DNA of 64,000 bases from Bacillus sp. V3B (lineage in GTDB: Bacteria; Bacillota; Bacilli; Bacillales; Cytobacillaceae), in NCBI RefSeq assembly GCF_024494465.1, contig NZ_JAETXM010000003.1, forward strand, positions 124,001 through 188,000, read 5' to 3'. Position 1 is the first letter of the stretch, and the number at the start of each line of letters is the position of its first letter. Both the position numbers and the translations under genes were made by a program. The notes beneath the pieces are model-generated. The model did not search any database. It was not told where the DNA came from and saw nothing but the letters and a program-made list of their open reading frames with translations. Below, in pieces: positions 25,137 to 33,677 of this stretch.

Positions 25137-26450
25137 TTGGATAATATCATCGTCCGTGGCGGAAAAAGGTTAAGCGGAACCGTTAAAGTAGAGGGGGCAA
25201 AAAACGCTGTTTTACCTGTTATCGCCGCAACACTGTTAGCAAGTGATGGGAAAAGTATCATTCGAGATGTGCCTACGCTCTCCGATGTATATACTATCAA
25301 TGAAGTTTTACGTTTCTTAAATGCCGAGGTGGCATTCAAAGATAATTGTGTAATCGTGGATGCATCAAAAGAGTTAAAGGTAGAGGCACCATTTGAATAT
25401 GTACGCAAAATGAGAGCATCTGTTTTAGTGATGGGCTCACTATTAGCAAGAAATGGCCGTGCGAGAGTAGCATTACCAGGCGGTTGTGCAATTGGATCTC
25501 GTCCGATTGATCAGCACTTAAAAGGCTTTGAGGCCATGGGTGCAGTAGTGAAAGTAGGAAATGGGTTTATTGAGGCCGAAGCACAAAATGGACGCTTACA
25601 TGGAGCTAAAATTTATTTGGATTTCCCAAGTGTTGGTGCAACAGAAAATATCATGATGGCAGCCGTTCTTGCAAAAGGAACGACGGTTATCGATAACGTA
25701 GCAAAAGAACCTGAGATTGTAGATTTAGCGAATTTCCTTAATAAGATGGGTGCAAAAGTAAAAGGTGCTGGTACAGGAACGATCAAAATTGAAGGTGTGG
25801 CTGTTTTATTTGGAACGGAACACCATATCATCCCTGATCGAATCGAAGCCGGTACATTTATGGTAGCTGCTGCCATTACAGGTGGGGACGTGCTTGTCAA
25901 AGGAGCAGTACCGGAACATTTAACCTCTCTTGTCGCAAAAATGGAAGAGATGGGTGTTAAGGTCCTTGAAGAAGAAGACGGGCTTCGTGTCATTGGTTCA
26001 AAGGATTTAAAAGCGGTTGATATTAAAACAATGCCACATCCTGGATTCCCGACAGATATGCAATCACAAATGATGGCTCTCATGCTTCAGGCAAAAGGGA
26101 CATCGATGATTACAGAAACCGTATTCGAAAACCGTTTTATGCATGCGGAAGAATTCCGTCGGATGAATGCGGATATTAAAATTGAAGGTCGTTCGGTTAT
26201 CATAAACGGACCATCTGATATACAAGGTGCAGAAGTCGCTGCAACCGATCTTCGTGCGGCAGCTGCGTTAATCCTTTCAGGTCTTGTAGCCGATGGGATT
26301 ACACGTGTCACTGAATTAAAGCATTTAGATCGTGGGTATGTCAATTTCCATGAGAAATTAGCTTCTCTTGGTGCGGATATCGAAAGAGTTCAAGAAGAGG
26401 TTGAAGATGCTTCATACGAACAGCCGTATGTCTCTGATCTTAATGCTTAA
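25137..26450 (+). CDS. murA: UDP-N-acetylglucosamine 1-carboxyvinyltransferase
   Basis: First committed step of peptidoglycan synthesis: transfer of enolpyruvate from PEP to UDP-GlcNAc (cytosol). 437 residues. N-terminal [24 protein letters not shown] holds the conserved Lys-Asn pair. The catalytic loop is [15 protein letters not shown] with Cys117, the fosfomycin target, rather than Asp. TTG at 25137 is chosen because GGAGGGG lies about 6 bases upstream and the protein then starts like Bacillus MurAA; the open frame upstream overlaps ywmB. Confidence 0.97.
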   Translation: MDNIIVRGGKRLSGTVKVEGAKNAVLPVIAATLLASDGKSIIRDVPTLSDVYTINEVLRFLNAEVAFKDNCVIVDASKELKVEAPFEYVRKMRASVLVMGSLLARNGRARVALPGGCAIGSRPIDQHLKGFEAMGAVVKVGNGFIEAEAQNGRLHGAKIYLDFPSVGATENIMMAAVLAKGTTVIDNVAKEPEIVDLANFLNKMGAKVKGAGTGTIKIEGVAVLFGTEHHIIPDRIEAGTFMVAAAITGGDVLVKGAVPEHLTSLVAKMEEMGVKVLEEEDGLRVIGSKDLKAVDIKTMPHPGFPTDMQSQMMALMLQAKGTSMITETVFENRFMHAEEFRRMNADIKIEGRSVIINGPSDIQGAEVAATDLRAAAALILSGLVADGITRVTELKHLDRGYVNFHEKLASLGADIERVQEEVEDASYEQPYVSDLNA

Positions 26451-26466
26451 AAACATATTGTAAAAG

Positions 26467-26495
26467 ACCGCATGTTCAGCCAAATGCGGTTTTTT
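26467..26495 (+). terminator. Terminator of murA
   Basis: ACCGCAT (26467-26473) pairs with ATGCGGT (26484-26490), followed by TTTTT. Confidence 0.85.
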
Positions 26496-27043
26496 CATGT
26501 AAAAAAACAATTCCTTCGCTTTAGGCTCTTCTGAATGATTATCGCTTTGTGTCGAATCATTGATCAATCGAGAATTTCACATATACAGTAGCCATTTTCG
26601 TCGATACATCCCGATTATCGACCATAAATTCCCCGCTTTCGATCATAAACCCATTTATCCCTTACTGATCCTTTCGAGCAAATAGCAACATGATTTGTGA
26701 AAGAAATTTTTTTAAAAAACTTCCAACTCCCACCATTTAATCCAACTATTTCTCCGCCATATCTATCTTTTCCTTTTATACGAAAAATATACAAGGGTAG
26801 AATTTTTGTCATAAACGCTTGTCCAATTCCATATGAATGAATTGAGTAATAGATTTTTGCGTGAAAGGAAGGTCGCCGGATCATGACTCGAATCAACAAT
26901 GACAGGTAGAAAACAGATCTGGCTGACAAGCGTTCATGAATGTAGGAGAGCCATTATTCTTACCGTCGTAGCGTATCTTTTTGGAATCAGAAACCAACCG
27001 GATCGTTTAACAGGGCATATTTCATTCAGTATGGAGGATAATC
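26496..27043 (+). promoter_or_regulatory. Region upstream of spoIID
   Basis: No gene is supported in about 550 bases. spoIID is sigma-E dependent in B. subtilis. A weak candidate is TTCATGAAT near 26933 with CATTATTCT about 14 bases later, but neither box matches the consensus well. The ribosome site ATGGAGGAT is at about 27031-27039. Confidence 0.3.
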
Positions 27044-28072
27044 ATGAAGAAATTCAAACCGGTCGTACTACTAGGGGCACTACTATTCATTGTCACACTG
27101 ATGATTCCAACGATACTTGTACTCCCATTTGGTGAAGAAAAAGTAATCGGAAAGCTGGGCGAGAAAGTGGAAGAATCAAATTCAAAGTCTGACGGTAATG
27201 CTACAGGATCTCTATCCATGGAGGTGGCCGTCTACCGGACCGAGAAACAAGATGTCGAGAAGCTAGCTCTTGAAGAATATGTGAGGGGCGTTGTCGCGTC
27301 AGAAATGCCAGCTGATTTTGCAAAAGAAGCTTTAAAAGCGCAATCCCTAACAGCCCGAACATATATTGTGAAGCAGATGATGAGTGATCAGAAACTAGAT
27401 CTTCCAAAGGATGCGAATGTAGCGGATACGGAGTTTTATCAAGTGTATAAAAGTGATGAAGAATTGAAGGAAATTTGGGGACCTGATTATAGTTGGAAAA
27501 TCGAAAAAATTAAAGAAGCCGTTCAGGAAACAGAAGGTCAAATTTTGACGTATGAAGGTACACCGATTGATGCCACTTTTTTCTCGACAAGTAATGGTTT
27601 TACAGAAAACTCAGAAGCCATTTGGTTAAATCCTCTTCCTTATTTAAAGAGTGTTGAAAGTCCGTGGGATAAACAGTCTCCTAAATTTATAGGTCAAAAA
27701 GTAATCCCGATTAAAGAGTTCGAAGCAAAACTAGGTGTGAAGCTACCAAATGATGAAACAATTGGGCAGATAACCGAACGGACCGCTGGTAAACGAGTGG
27801 GAAAAGTAAATATTAATGGAAAAGAAGTAACAGGGAAAGATATTCGTGAAAAATTAGAGTTGATGTCAACCGATTTTACATGGGAACGCAAGGGAAATAA
27901 TATTGTGATTACAACGAGAGGCTATGGTCATGGGGTCGGGATGAGTCAATACGGAGCAAATGGAATGGCTGAAGAAGGAAAGAAATATCAAGACATCGTT
28001 CAGTACTATTATCAAGGGATTGAGATCACCAATTCAGATCCGTTTATCACAACGATAACAGCGAAGAATTGA
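27044..28072 (+). CDS. spoIID: Stage II sporulation protein D, peptidoglycan lytic transglycosylase
   Basis: Membrane-anchored enzyme of the SpoIIDMP engulfment machine that cuts glycan strands at the leading edge of the mother-cell membrane. 342 residues, close to the B. subtilis length. An N-terminal anchor helix (about 7-27) precedes the extracytoplasmic domain with LALEEYVRGVVASEMPADF (containing the catalytic Glu), ALKAQSLTARTYIV and the C-terminal GYGHGVGMSQYGANGMA, all SpoIID signatures. ATG at 27044. An ORF-less mobile element abuts its stop codon. Confidence 0.96.
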   Translation: MKKFKPVVLLGALLFIVTLMIPTILVLPFGEEKVIGKLGEKVEESNSKSDGNATGSLSMEVAVYRTEKQDVEKLALEEYVRGVVASEMPADFAKEALKAQSLTARTYIVKQMMSDQKLDLPKDANVADTEFYQVYKSDEELKEIWGPDYSWKIEKIKEAVQETEGQILTYEGTPIDATFFSTSNGFTENSEAIWLNPLPYLKSVESPWDKQSPKFIGQKVIPIKEFEAKLGVKLPNDETIGQITERTAGKRVGKVNINGKEVTGKDIREKLELMSTDFTWERKGNNIVITTRGYGHGVGMSQYGANGMAEEGKKYQDIVQYYYQGIEITNSDPFITTITAKN

Positions 28073-28485
28073 ACTACCCACCACTTAATTTCTGATGAAA
28101 TTTGAAGTGGGGGATTCCTGCGAACTCCGTTCTATCGAACAGATATTGAGCAGGCTAGCCCCGTCGCACCGACGGTTAGCAGTACAAACGACTAATTTAG
28201 CCTCCTGCCGGTCATGCAAACTTGTACGTTGGCTCGCCACACGTCCTACTTTAGCTAAGGATTAGCAACTTCGGTACGTGTGGGACGAAAGAACGTTGAA
28301 GATTTTACCTAGCAGACGTTTTTCCTGCTAGAACCTCCTATCTTCAGTTTTCAAAGAACAACTTGTACAGGTATATTATACCACACAAACACATGTTTCG
28401 CTACGCAAAAAGACGATTCATCTCCCACTTATTTTTGGGCATTGCCCTTCACAAAATTGAAGTGGGAGTCTTCTCGCCTAAAATG
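28073..28485 (-). mobile_element. ORF-less IS200/IS605- or HEARO-like element with structured RNA
   Basis: No ORF is supported in this 413-bp stretch, but it is full of helices. The terminal hairpins share the stem CCACTT/AAGTGG: 28081-28110, and CTCCCACTT/AAGTGGGAG at 28422-28468. Inner helices are CCGTCG/CGACGG near 28161-28175, CCACACGT/ACGTGTGG (28237-28244 and 28276-28283), GAAGAT/ATCTTC (28298-28303 and 28340-28345) and, nested inside, TAGCAG/CTGCTA. On the minus strand an extended -10 TGGTATAAT (28375-28383) would transcribe it toward spoIID. Minus-strand flank TTTAT precedes one end and plus-strand TTGA the other. No tnpA, tnpB or iscB is present, so it would be non-autonomous. Orientation and family are inferred. 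Confidence 0.6.
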
Positions 28486-28494
28486 ATAAATACG

Positions 28495-28537
28495 AGGGAC
28501 AGTTCCGCACCGCTAATAGCGAAGTGGAACTGTCCCT
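28495..28537. repeat. Palindromic repeat AGGGACAGTTCC...GGAACTGTCCCT
   Basis: Arms at 28495-28506 and 28526-28537 are perfect complements over 12 bases with a 19-base loop. On the minus strand it follows the VanZ-like gene, and on the plus strand it follows the mobile element; it may end transcription, though the T-tract is short. Confidence 0.7.
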
Positions 28538-28572
28538 TATATGTGCAAAGCGATCTAGTTTACATGGGGGGT

Positions 28573-29016
28573 TTATTTTCTTTTTGAAGCAGCTTCTAAT
28601 TTCTGCAACTGTTTTCCGAGCTTTGGGAAACGCTTGTTTTGATAAGCACCATATACAACCCAAGAAGCGACGAGCACACCTATAATATCTTTGACGACAT
28701 CAATCATCGTGGCGGAACGGTAAGGAACAAAGGATTGATGAATCTCATCTATGATCCCATATAACGAAGCGATAAGGAGACAAACAAGATTCAGTGTAGG
28801 CGAAAGCCCCCTCACCGTTAACAAAGCAAGCACAAGTAGCACATAAAGAATCGCAAACTCTACTAAATGGAGCGATTCTTTGATAAAGGCATCCCAATCT
28901 AAATCTGGCAACTCTACTAACGCATTAGCAGGCCTGCTGGACATGATCCAAATGGCGATCATATAAAAGAAGGGGAGTAACCGTAACACTAGTTTGACTA
29001 TGGATATCGTAATCAC
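28573..29016 (-). CDS. VanZ family membrane protein
   Basis: 147 residues with four hydrophobic segments (about 8-25, 48-68, 74-92 and 110-127) and the family motif DEIHQSFVPYRSATMIDVVKDIIGV, matching the VanZ pattern DExHQ..P.R...D...D..G. VanZ-like proteins are linked to low-level glycopeptide tolerance in some species, but most, including this one, have no proven role. The predicted GTG start at 29016 has only AAAGAAG close upstream, so the start is uncertain. B. subtilis ywnJ, in the same neighbourhood, encodes a similar protein (recollection). It runs against the flanking sporulation genes. Confidence 0.85.
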   Translation of the reverse strand: MITISIVKLVLRLLPFFYMIAIWIMSSRPANALVELPDLDWDAFIKESLHLVEFAILYVLLVLALLTVRGLSPTLNLVCLLIASLYGIIDEIHQSFVPYRSATMIDVVKDIIGVLVASWVVYGAYQNKRFPKLGKQLQKLEAASKRK

Positions 29017-29297
29017 CTTCTTTCTATGATGAACGTTTTTTTCTAGTAAAAAGGATTTTTCCTAAAAAAGTTCGACAAAGCGCTTTATAGATGATGCGGA
29101 AAGGTTAAGACCCGAACCATTTCTCCCCCTATTCCCTAGTAGAATCCACTGTGTTACTAGTCGAACAGAACCGCTTGATGTGGGGAAGGATGATAGAAAA
29201 ATAGGGTCAGAAAATGTTTTTATCATAATTATGAATAATTATAAACGTTTTGTCGAAAAATAAGCAGTAAAAATTTTTTTAAAAAAAGGTATATAAT
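29017..29297 (+). promoter_or_regulatory. spoIIQ upstream region with candidate sigma-F promoter
   Basis: No gene is supported between the VanZ-like gene and spoIIQ. GTAAA (29267-29271), 16 bases, then GGTATATAAT (29288-29297) resembles the sigma-F pattern (GYATA, about 15, GGnnAnAnT). spoIIQ is a known sigma-F gene in B. subtilis. Confidence 0.45.
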
Positions 29298-29332
29298 CTC
29301 AGCAATTTGATCAGAATGATTGCTGAGGTGAT
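29298..29332 (+). promoter_or_regulatory. Hairpin overlapping the spoIIQ ribosome-binding site
   Basis: CTCAGCAAT (29298-29306) and ATTGCTGAG (29319-29327) are perfect complements with a 12-base loop. The 3-prime arm includes GAG of the Shine-Dalgarno GAGGTGAT, so pairing in the mRNA could limit translation of spoIIQ. Confidence 0.55.
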
Positions 29333-29337
29333 GATAA

Positions 29338-30240
29338 ATGAGAGAGGAAGAAAAACAACCTTCTCGAGGTTCAAAGTTAAAACGCTTTTTCAAAAAGCGT
29401 TGGGTATTTCCAGCTGTTTATATTGCGAGTGCAGCCCTTATTCTAACCGCGGTTCTATGGTACCAAAACAGCAGCACGGACAATGCAATCGATTCTGACG
29501 AGTTCGACTACAGTGCAATCGATGTCCCAGGTGATGATTTCAAAGAACCAGCAGTTGAAGTAAACCGTTCAATGGAAAGTGTGGTCCTTCCCCTAAACGG
29601 AAAAGATCGCGACAATGCAGTAATTCAAAAGAAATTCTATGATGATAATGCTAAGGCAGAAGAACAAGAAGCGGCTCTTGTCGTTTACAAAAACCAATAT
29701 CATCCAAATACAGGAATTGATATTACGGTAGAAGAAAGCGACGCATTTGATGTTGTTGCAGCATTGAGTGGTACCGTTATAAAAGTCCAAGAAGATTCAC
29801 TTCTAGGAAATGTCATCGAGATTGAGCACGAAGATAATGTGATCACACATTACTCATCAATCAAGGACATGAAAGTGGAAATCGGCGATGAAATTGAGCA
29901 AGGGCAAGCTCTTGCTACAGCTGGACAAAGCCAATTTAATGAAGGAGCAGGCACGCATGTTCATTTTGAAATTCGTAAAAATGGTGTACCTGTGAATCCT
30001 GAAAGCTATTTAGATAAACCGTTAAGCGATATAGAAGCTGAAGGTACAGAAACGACAGAAGCTGCAGATTCGAAAGAAGAATCAGCAGATAACGGTGTAA
30101 GTGAAGAAGAAGCTACAGAGGAAGAGGACTCTATGAAGGAAGATACGGATTCTACAGAAGAAGAATCTACTGAAGAAGAGACACCAGCCGATGATAGCAA
30201 AGACAAAGAAACAAACAATACAGAAAATCAAGATGCATAA
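29338..30240 (+). CDS. spoIIQ: Stage II sporulation protein Q
   Basis: Forespore membrane protein that pairs with mother-cell SpoIIIAH across the septum to form the feeding channel and engulfment ratchet. 300 residues: a basic N-terminus, one transmembrane helix (about 23-42), and an LytM/M23-like domain (about 120-225). The canonical metal His of HxGxD is Asn124 (NTGID), while HVH at 207-209 remains, so it is a degenerate, probably non-catalytic LytM domain as in B. subtilis SpoIIQ. The tail after 235 is very acidic (E, T, S, D). ATG at 29338 with GAGGTGAT. Confidence 0.95.
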   Translation: MREEEKQPSRGSKLKRFFKKRWVFPAVYIASAALILTAVLWYQNSSTDNAIDSDEFDYSAIDVPGDDFKEPAVEVNRSMESVVLPLNGKDRDNAVIQKKFYDDNAKAEEQEAALVVYKNQYHPNTGIDITVEESDAFDVVAALSGTVIKVQEDSLLGNVIEIEHEDNVITHYSSIKDMKVEIGDEIEQGQALATAGQSQFNEGAGTHVHFEIRKNGVPVNPESYLDKPLSDIEAEGTETTEAADSKEESADNGVSEEEATEEEDSMKEDTDSTEEESTEEETPADDSKDKETNNTENQDA

Positions 30241-30251
30241 AGTGTAAAAAA

Positions 30252-30290
30252 AGGTGTCAGGCACCCAATTTGGTGCCTGACACCTTTTTT
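30252..30290. terminator. Perfect 14-bp hairpin terminator after spoIIQ
   Basis: AGGTGTCAGGCACC (30252-30265) and its complement (30272-30285) enclose CAATTT and are followed by TTTTT, with A bases before the 5-prime arm, so it could work in both directions. It belongs to the GGTGCCTGACACC palindrome family found elsewhere in the window. Confidence 0.92.
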
Positions 30291-30745
30291 ATTTGTAAGC
30301 ATGATGATGGTTACAAATGGCCTTTTGTATGCTCAGCATGCGTTTTACCCCGTGAATAACTTAATCCTCTCGTACATTAAATGCCTTTAAAGTAGAAAAA
30401 GGATTTTCTAGCAAAGCCATTTACCTCGTATTCAAGCAAACGGTGTTTCATCACATATCGTAAAAATATTCCCAGTTTTTTGACTCAATTATTTAATTTG
30501 TGCATATTCCTCAATTCAAGCTAATAAACTGTTACAAACCTTACAAAGAGAGTGTTTGAGGTGATGAGTCGTTTGTGATGAACATAGATATAGCTCTAGA
30601 ACCTGTTTATTCATTGTAATTTCAGAAAGCCATTGCTTTCTGCCGTATGAAGCCCATTAGATCATGCGGATATCCAATAATTCACGAACTAAAAAACGAG
30701 TCTCATTTCACACTTCTCACATCCAAATTGGGGAGGGCGAGTGGT
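30291..30745. other. Intergenic stretch before spoIIID
   Basis: No gene is supported. A perfect hairpin CAGAAAGC/GCTTTCTG (30623-30630 and 30635-30642, loop CATT) has no T-tract. The frame of spoIIID stays open upstream, but the ribosome site GGGAGGG (30731-30737) fixes the start at 30746. Confidence 0.4.
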
Positions 30746-31018
30746 GTGCACGATTACATCAAAGAGAGAACTATCAAGATTGGGAAGTATATCGTGGAGA
30801 CGAAGAAAACAGTTCGCGTGATTGCGAAGGAGTTTGGCGTATCCAAAAGTACAGTCCATAAAGATCTAACGGAAAGACTTCCTGAAATTAATGCAGAGCT
30901 TGCTAACGAAGTAAAGGAAATATTAGATTATCATAAATCCATCCGCCATCTACGGGGAGGAGAAGCAACCAAACTAAAGTATAAAAAAGAAGAGTTCGAA
31001 GAAGAGCCGGTGAAATAA
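30746..31018 (+). CDS. spoIIID: Sporulation transcriptional regulator SpoIIID
   Basis: Small DNA-binding protein of the mother cell that tunes the sigma-E regulon and activates sigK. 90 residues, almost identical to the family: VHDYIKERTIKIGKYIVE, the helix-turn-helix TVRVIAKEFGVSKSTVHKDL, then a basic C-terminal region (HLRGGEATKLKYKK) that contacts the minor groove. GTG at 30746 with GGGAGGG 8 bases upstream. Followed directly by a terminator overlapping the stop codon, then mbl. Confidence 0.97.
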   Translation: MHDYIKERTIKIGKYIVETKKTVRVIAKEFGVSKSTVHKDLTERLPEINAELANEVKEILDYHKSIRHLRGGEATKLKYKKEEFEEEPVK

Positions 31019-31030
31019 CCGGTTTTTTTT
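31006..31030 (+). terminator. Terminator of spoIIID
   Basis: CCGGT (31007-31011) pairs with ACCGG (31018-31022), followed by eight T. The stem includes the spoIIID stop codon. Confidence 0.85.
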
Positions 31031-31464
31031 ATTCGATTATGTGTATGATGATGAGGTGGAAAAAGGGTCTCTTATGTATGTATAAAGAGGTGTATATGTT
31101 TTATTTTTGACAAAACAAGAAAATTAGACAAATCCGCACAAAAAACCACAGGATTTCTAGATAAAAAGTACCTTGTTGTCTGTAAATATGATAGAATAAG
31201 CAATTGGGAAAGAACTTGGTTCGAGGAAAAATACAAAGAAGTTGTTAGGCGATGCTAATCATTCGTTGAAAGATGTATAGAAAAAGGTTAACATCAGCCG
31301 TACACATAGAGCATCAGGGAATCCGAATAAAACCAGGAACACCGGTGCTGACATCGATCGTTTAAATGCATAGGGAAAGATCATTTACGTCAATCGAAAG
31401 TCATGCATGTTGACGAGATAAAATAAAAGCATCCGGCCAATACCACAAGGAGGAAAAGCTCAGA
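31031..31464 (+). other. Intergenic stretch before mbl
   Basis: No gene is supported. A TTGACA at 31107-31112 has no convincing -10 at 17 bases. The ribosome site AAGGAGG is at about 31449-31455, ahead of mbl. Confidence 0.35.
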
Positions 31465-32466
31465 ATGTTCGCAAGGGATATCGGAATAGACTTAGGAACA
31501 GCTAACGTATTAATTCATGTAAAAGGCCGTGGGATTGTATTGAATGAACCATCCGTTGTGGCGATTGACAAAAATACAAACCGAGTATTAGCAGTAGGAG
31601 AAGAAGCGCGTCGAATGGTTGGACGGACACCAGGGAACATTGTGGCGATTCGCCCGTTAAAGGACGGGGTCATCGCTGATTTTGATGTGACCGAATCGAT
31701 GCTCAAGTATTTTATCAACAAGCTAAATGTAAAAGGGTTTCTTTCAAAACCACGTATTCTCATTTGTTGCCCAACGAATATTACAAGCGTTGAGCAAAAG
31801 GCTATTAAAGAAGCAGCTGAGAAAAGTGGCGGTAAGAAAATCTATCTAGAAGAAGAACCAAAGGTTGCGGCAATCGGAGCAGGAATGGACATCTTCCAAC
31901 CAAGTGGAAATATGGTGGTAGACATCGGTGGCGGAACGACAGATGTAGCTGTTTTATCAATGGGAGACATTGTAACCGCCAATTCGATCAAAATGGCTGG
32001 AGATAAGTTCGATGCTGAAATTCTTTCTTATATTAAAAAACAATATAAGCTTTTAATCGGAGAGAGAACGGCTGAAAATATTAAAATAACGATTGGAACG
32101 GTTTTTCCTGAGGGAAGACAAGAAGAAATGGATATTAGAGGTCGTGATATGGTTTCAGGACTTCCACGCACAATTTCCGTGTCATCGGTTGAAGTGGAGA
32201 AAGCGCTTCGTGAATCCGTTACCGTTATTACACAGGCAGCGAAAAGCGTGTTAGAACGCACACCACCTGAACTTTCTGCTGACATTATTGATCGTGGTGT
32301 CATTTTAACAGGCGGTGGGGCATTGCTTCATGGCATTGACCAGCTTCTTGCTGAAGAGTTAAAAGTACCAGTATTAGTAGCAGAAAGCCCAATGGATTGT
32401 GTTGCGATCGGAACGGGTATTATGCTCGATAATATTGATCGATTACCAAGAAGAAGATTAAATTAA
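31465..32466 (+). CDS. mbl: MreB-like actin homologue
   Basis: Cytoskeletal ATPase that organises cylindrical peptidoglycan synthesis under the membrane. 333 residues. Phosphate-1 motif DIGIDLGTANVLIHVKGRG, phosphate-2 DIGGGTTDVAVLSMG and the adenosine motif LTGGGALLHGIDQLL are intact. Its position directly after spoIIID identifies it as mbl rather than mreB. ATG at 31465 with AAGGAGG. A strong terminator follows. Confidence 0.96.
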   Translation: MFARDIGIDLGTANVLIHVKGRGIVLNEPSVVAIDKNTNRVLAVGEEARRMVGRTPGNIVAIRPLKDGVIADFDVTESMLKYFINKLNVKGFLSKPRILICCPTNITSVEQKAIKEAAEKSGGKKIYLEEEPKVAAIGAGMDIFQPSGNMVVDIGGGTTDVAVLSMGDIVTANSIKMAGDKFDAEILSYIKKQYKLLIGERTAENIKITIGTVFPEGRQEEMDIRGRDMVSGLPRTISVSSVEVEKALRESVTVITQAAKSVLERTPPELSADIIDRGVILTGGGALLHGIDQLLAEELKVPVLVAESPMDCVAIGTGIMLDNIDRLPRRRLN

Positions 32467-32472
32467 AACGAG

Positions 32473-32514
32473 GCTTGTTGCAAAGAGAACGCGCTCTTTC
32501 AACAGGCTTTTTTT
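32473..32514 (+). terminator. Terminator of mbl
   Basis: The arm GCTTGTTGCAAAGAG (32473-32487) pairs with CTCTTTCAACAGGC (ending 32507) with one mismatch and one wobble, followed by seven T. Confidence 0.9.
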
Positions 32515-32685
32515 ACATGGAGATTACCTTTATTTGAGGCTAAAAGGAAAAAGATCGATATATATTGAAAAAAGGCGGGCATCCCTTTAGGTAGTTTTCT
32601 TAGGGAATGTAAGGACTTTCCTTTAAAAACTTACTGTATATTTTCATATTTTTACTTATAATAGAAGGTGGAGTATTATAAAAAG

Positions 32686-32713
32686 TTGACATATAGCAAA
32701 AAATAAATAAATT
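32686..32713 (+). promoter_or_regulatory. Candidate promoter of flhO
   Basis: A consensus TTGACA (32686-32691) and a weak TAAATT (32708-32713) lie 16 bases apart, 41 bases before flhO. A sigma-D type promoter was not obvious. Confidence 0.35.
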
Positions 32714-32753
32714 TACGATTTTCATTAGAATAGTGGAAAACAGAGGTGGAATC

Positions 32754-33578
32754 ATGTTAAGAGGTTTTTATACGGCCGCTTCGGGAATGCTGACTCAACA
32801 GCGTAAAACCGAAATGTTATCAAATAATATGGCCAATATCAATACACCAGGCTTTAAAGGAGACCAAGCCTCCCTTCGTGCCTTTCCAGAGATGTTGCTG
32901 CAAAGGATGGATGCAGGGGAAAATGGCTTACCTAGAACCGTTCAAAAAACCATTGGCTCTCTAAATACAGGTGTATATATGCAAGAAGCCATTCCTCTGT
33001 TTCGTCAAGGAGACATAAAACAAACAGATTTGAAAACGGATGTGGCTTTATTAGATATCAATCTTCCAGCTGATCCTGAAACAGGAGTAGCCGGTTCAGT
33101 CTTTTTTACAGTAGAAAACGTTGATGGTGAACCGCGCTATACCCGGAATGGAAACTTCACACTAGATGGAGCGGGTTATGTAACGACAGCCAGTGGCATG
33201 TACATTCTGGATCAAGAAGGCAATCGGATTCAACTCACCAATGATCAATTTTCAATCAACGAAGAGGGCTATTTAACCGGCAGTGCGGGTGAAACGGCGA
33301 GACTGGGGATCGGCTATTCAGAAGACTCCATGTCGATGGTGAAGGAAGGCGACGGACTCTTCCGGTCTGAAGCAGGTGCTCTTGCGGATGCTTATAACAC
33401 GAATGGCGTCCAGTTTAAACTGCAACAAGGCTTCCTCGAGCAATCGAATGTGGATGCCTCACAAACCATGACGGAAATGATGACAGCTTATCGAGCTTTC
33501 GAAGCCAACCAAAAGGTATTGCAGGCCTATGACACAAGCCTGCAAAAGACAGTCAATGAAGTCGGAAGAATTGGCTAA
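32754..33578 (+). CDS. flhO: Flagellar hook-basal body protein FlhO (rod)
   Basis: Rod component of the flagellar basal body, FlgF/FlgG family, exported by the flagellar type III system. 274 residues. It begins MLRGFYTAASGMLTQQRKTEMLSNNMANINTPGFKGD, the rod-protein N-terminal motif, and ends with the helical SNVDASQTMTEMMTAYRAFEANQKVLQAYD, the FlgE/FlgG C-terminal domain. ATG at 32754 after AGAGGTGG; the frame upstream has no ribosome site. Paired with flhP. Confidence 0.95.
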   Translation: MLRGFYTAASGMLTQQRKTEMLSNNMANINTPGFKGDQASLRAFPEMLLQRMDAGENGLPRTVQKTIGSLNTGVYMQEAIPLFRQGDIKQTDLKTDVALLDINLPADPETGVAGSVFFTVENVDGEPRYTRNGNFTLDGAGYVTTASGMYILDQEGNRIQLTNDQFSINEEGYLTGSAGETARLGIGYSEDSMSMVKEGDGLFRSEAGALADAYNTNGVQFKLQQGFLEQSNVDASQTMTEMMTAYRAFEANQKVLQAYDTSLQKTVNEVGRIG

Positions 33579-33677
33579 TTCATCATTGGACTAAGAATCA
33601 CATGTCTATCACGAAACTTAAATGAGGATCATACACATCAATCCAATGATTGAAAACTCCGAAGTGGGAGGAAAATA

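Noticed and set aside
26615-26929. 104-residue minus-strand ORF upstream of spoIID
   Set aside because: No ribosome site, composition not protein-like, and it covers the expected spoIID promoter region.
28363-28587. 74-residue ORF over the mobile element and the repeat
   Set aside because: It spans two structured repeats and a boundary; the sequence is explained by RNA or DNA structure rather than coding.
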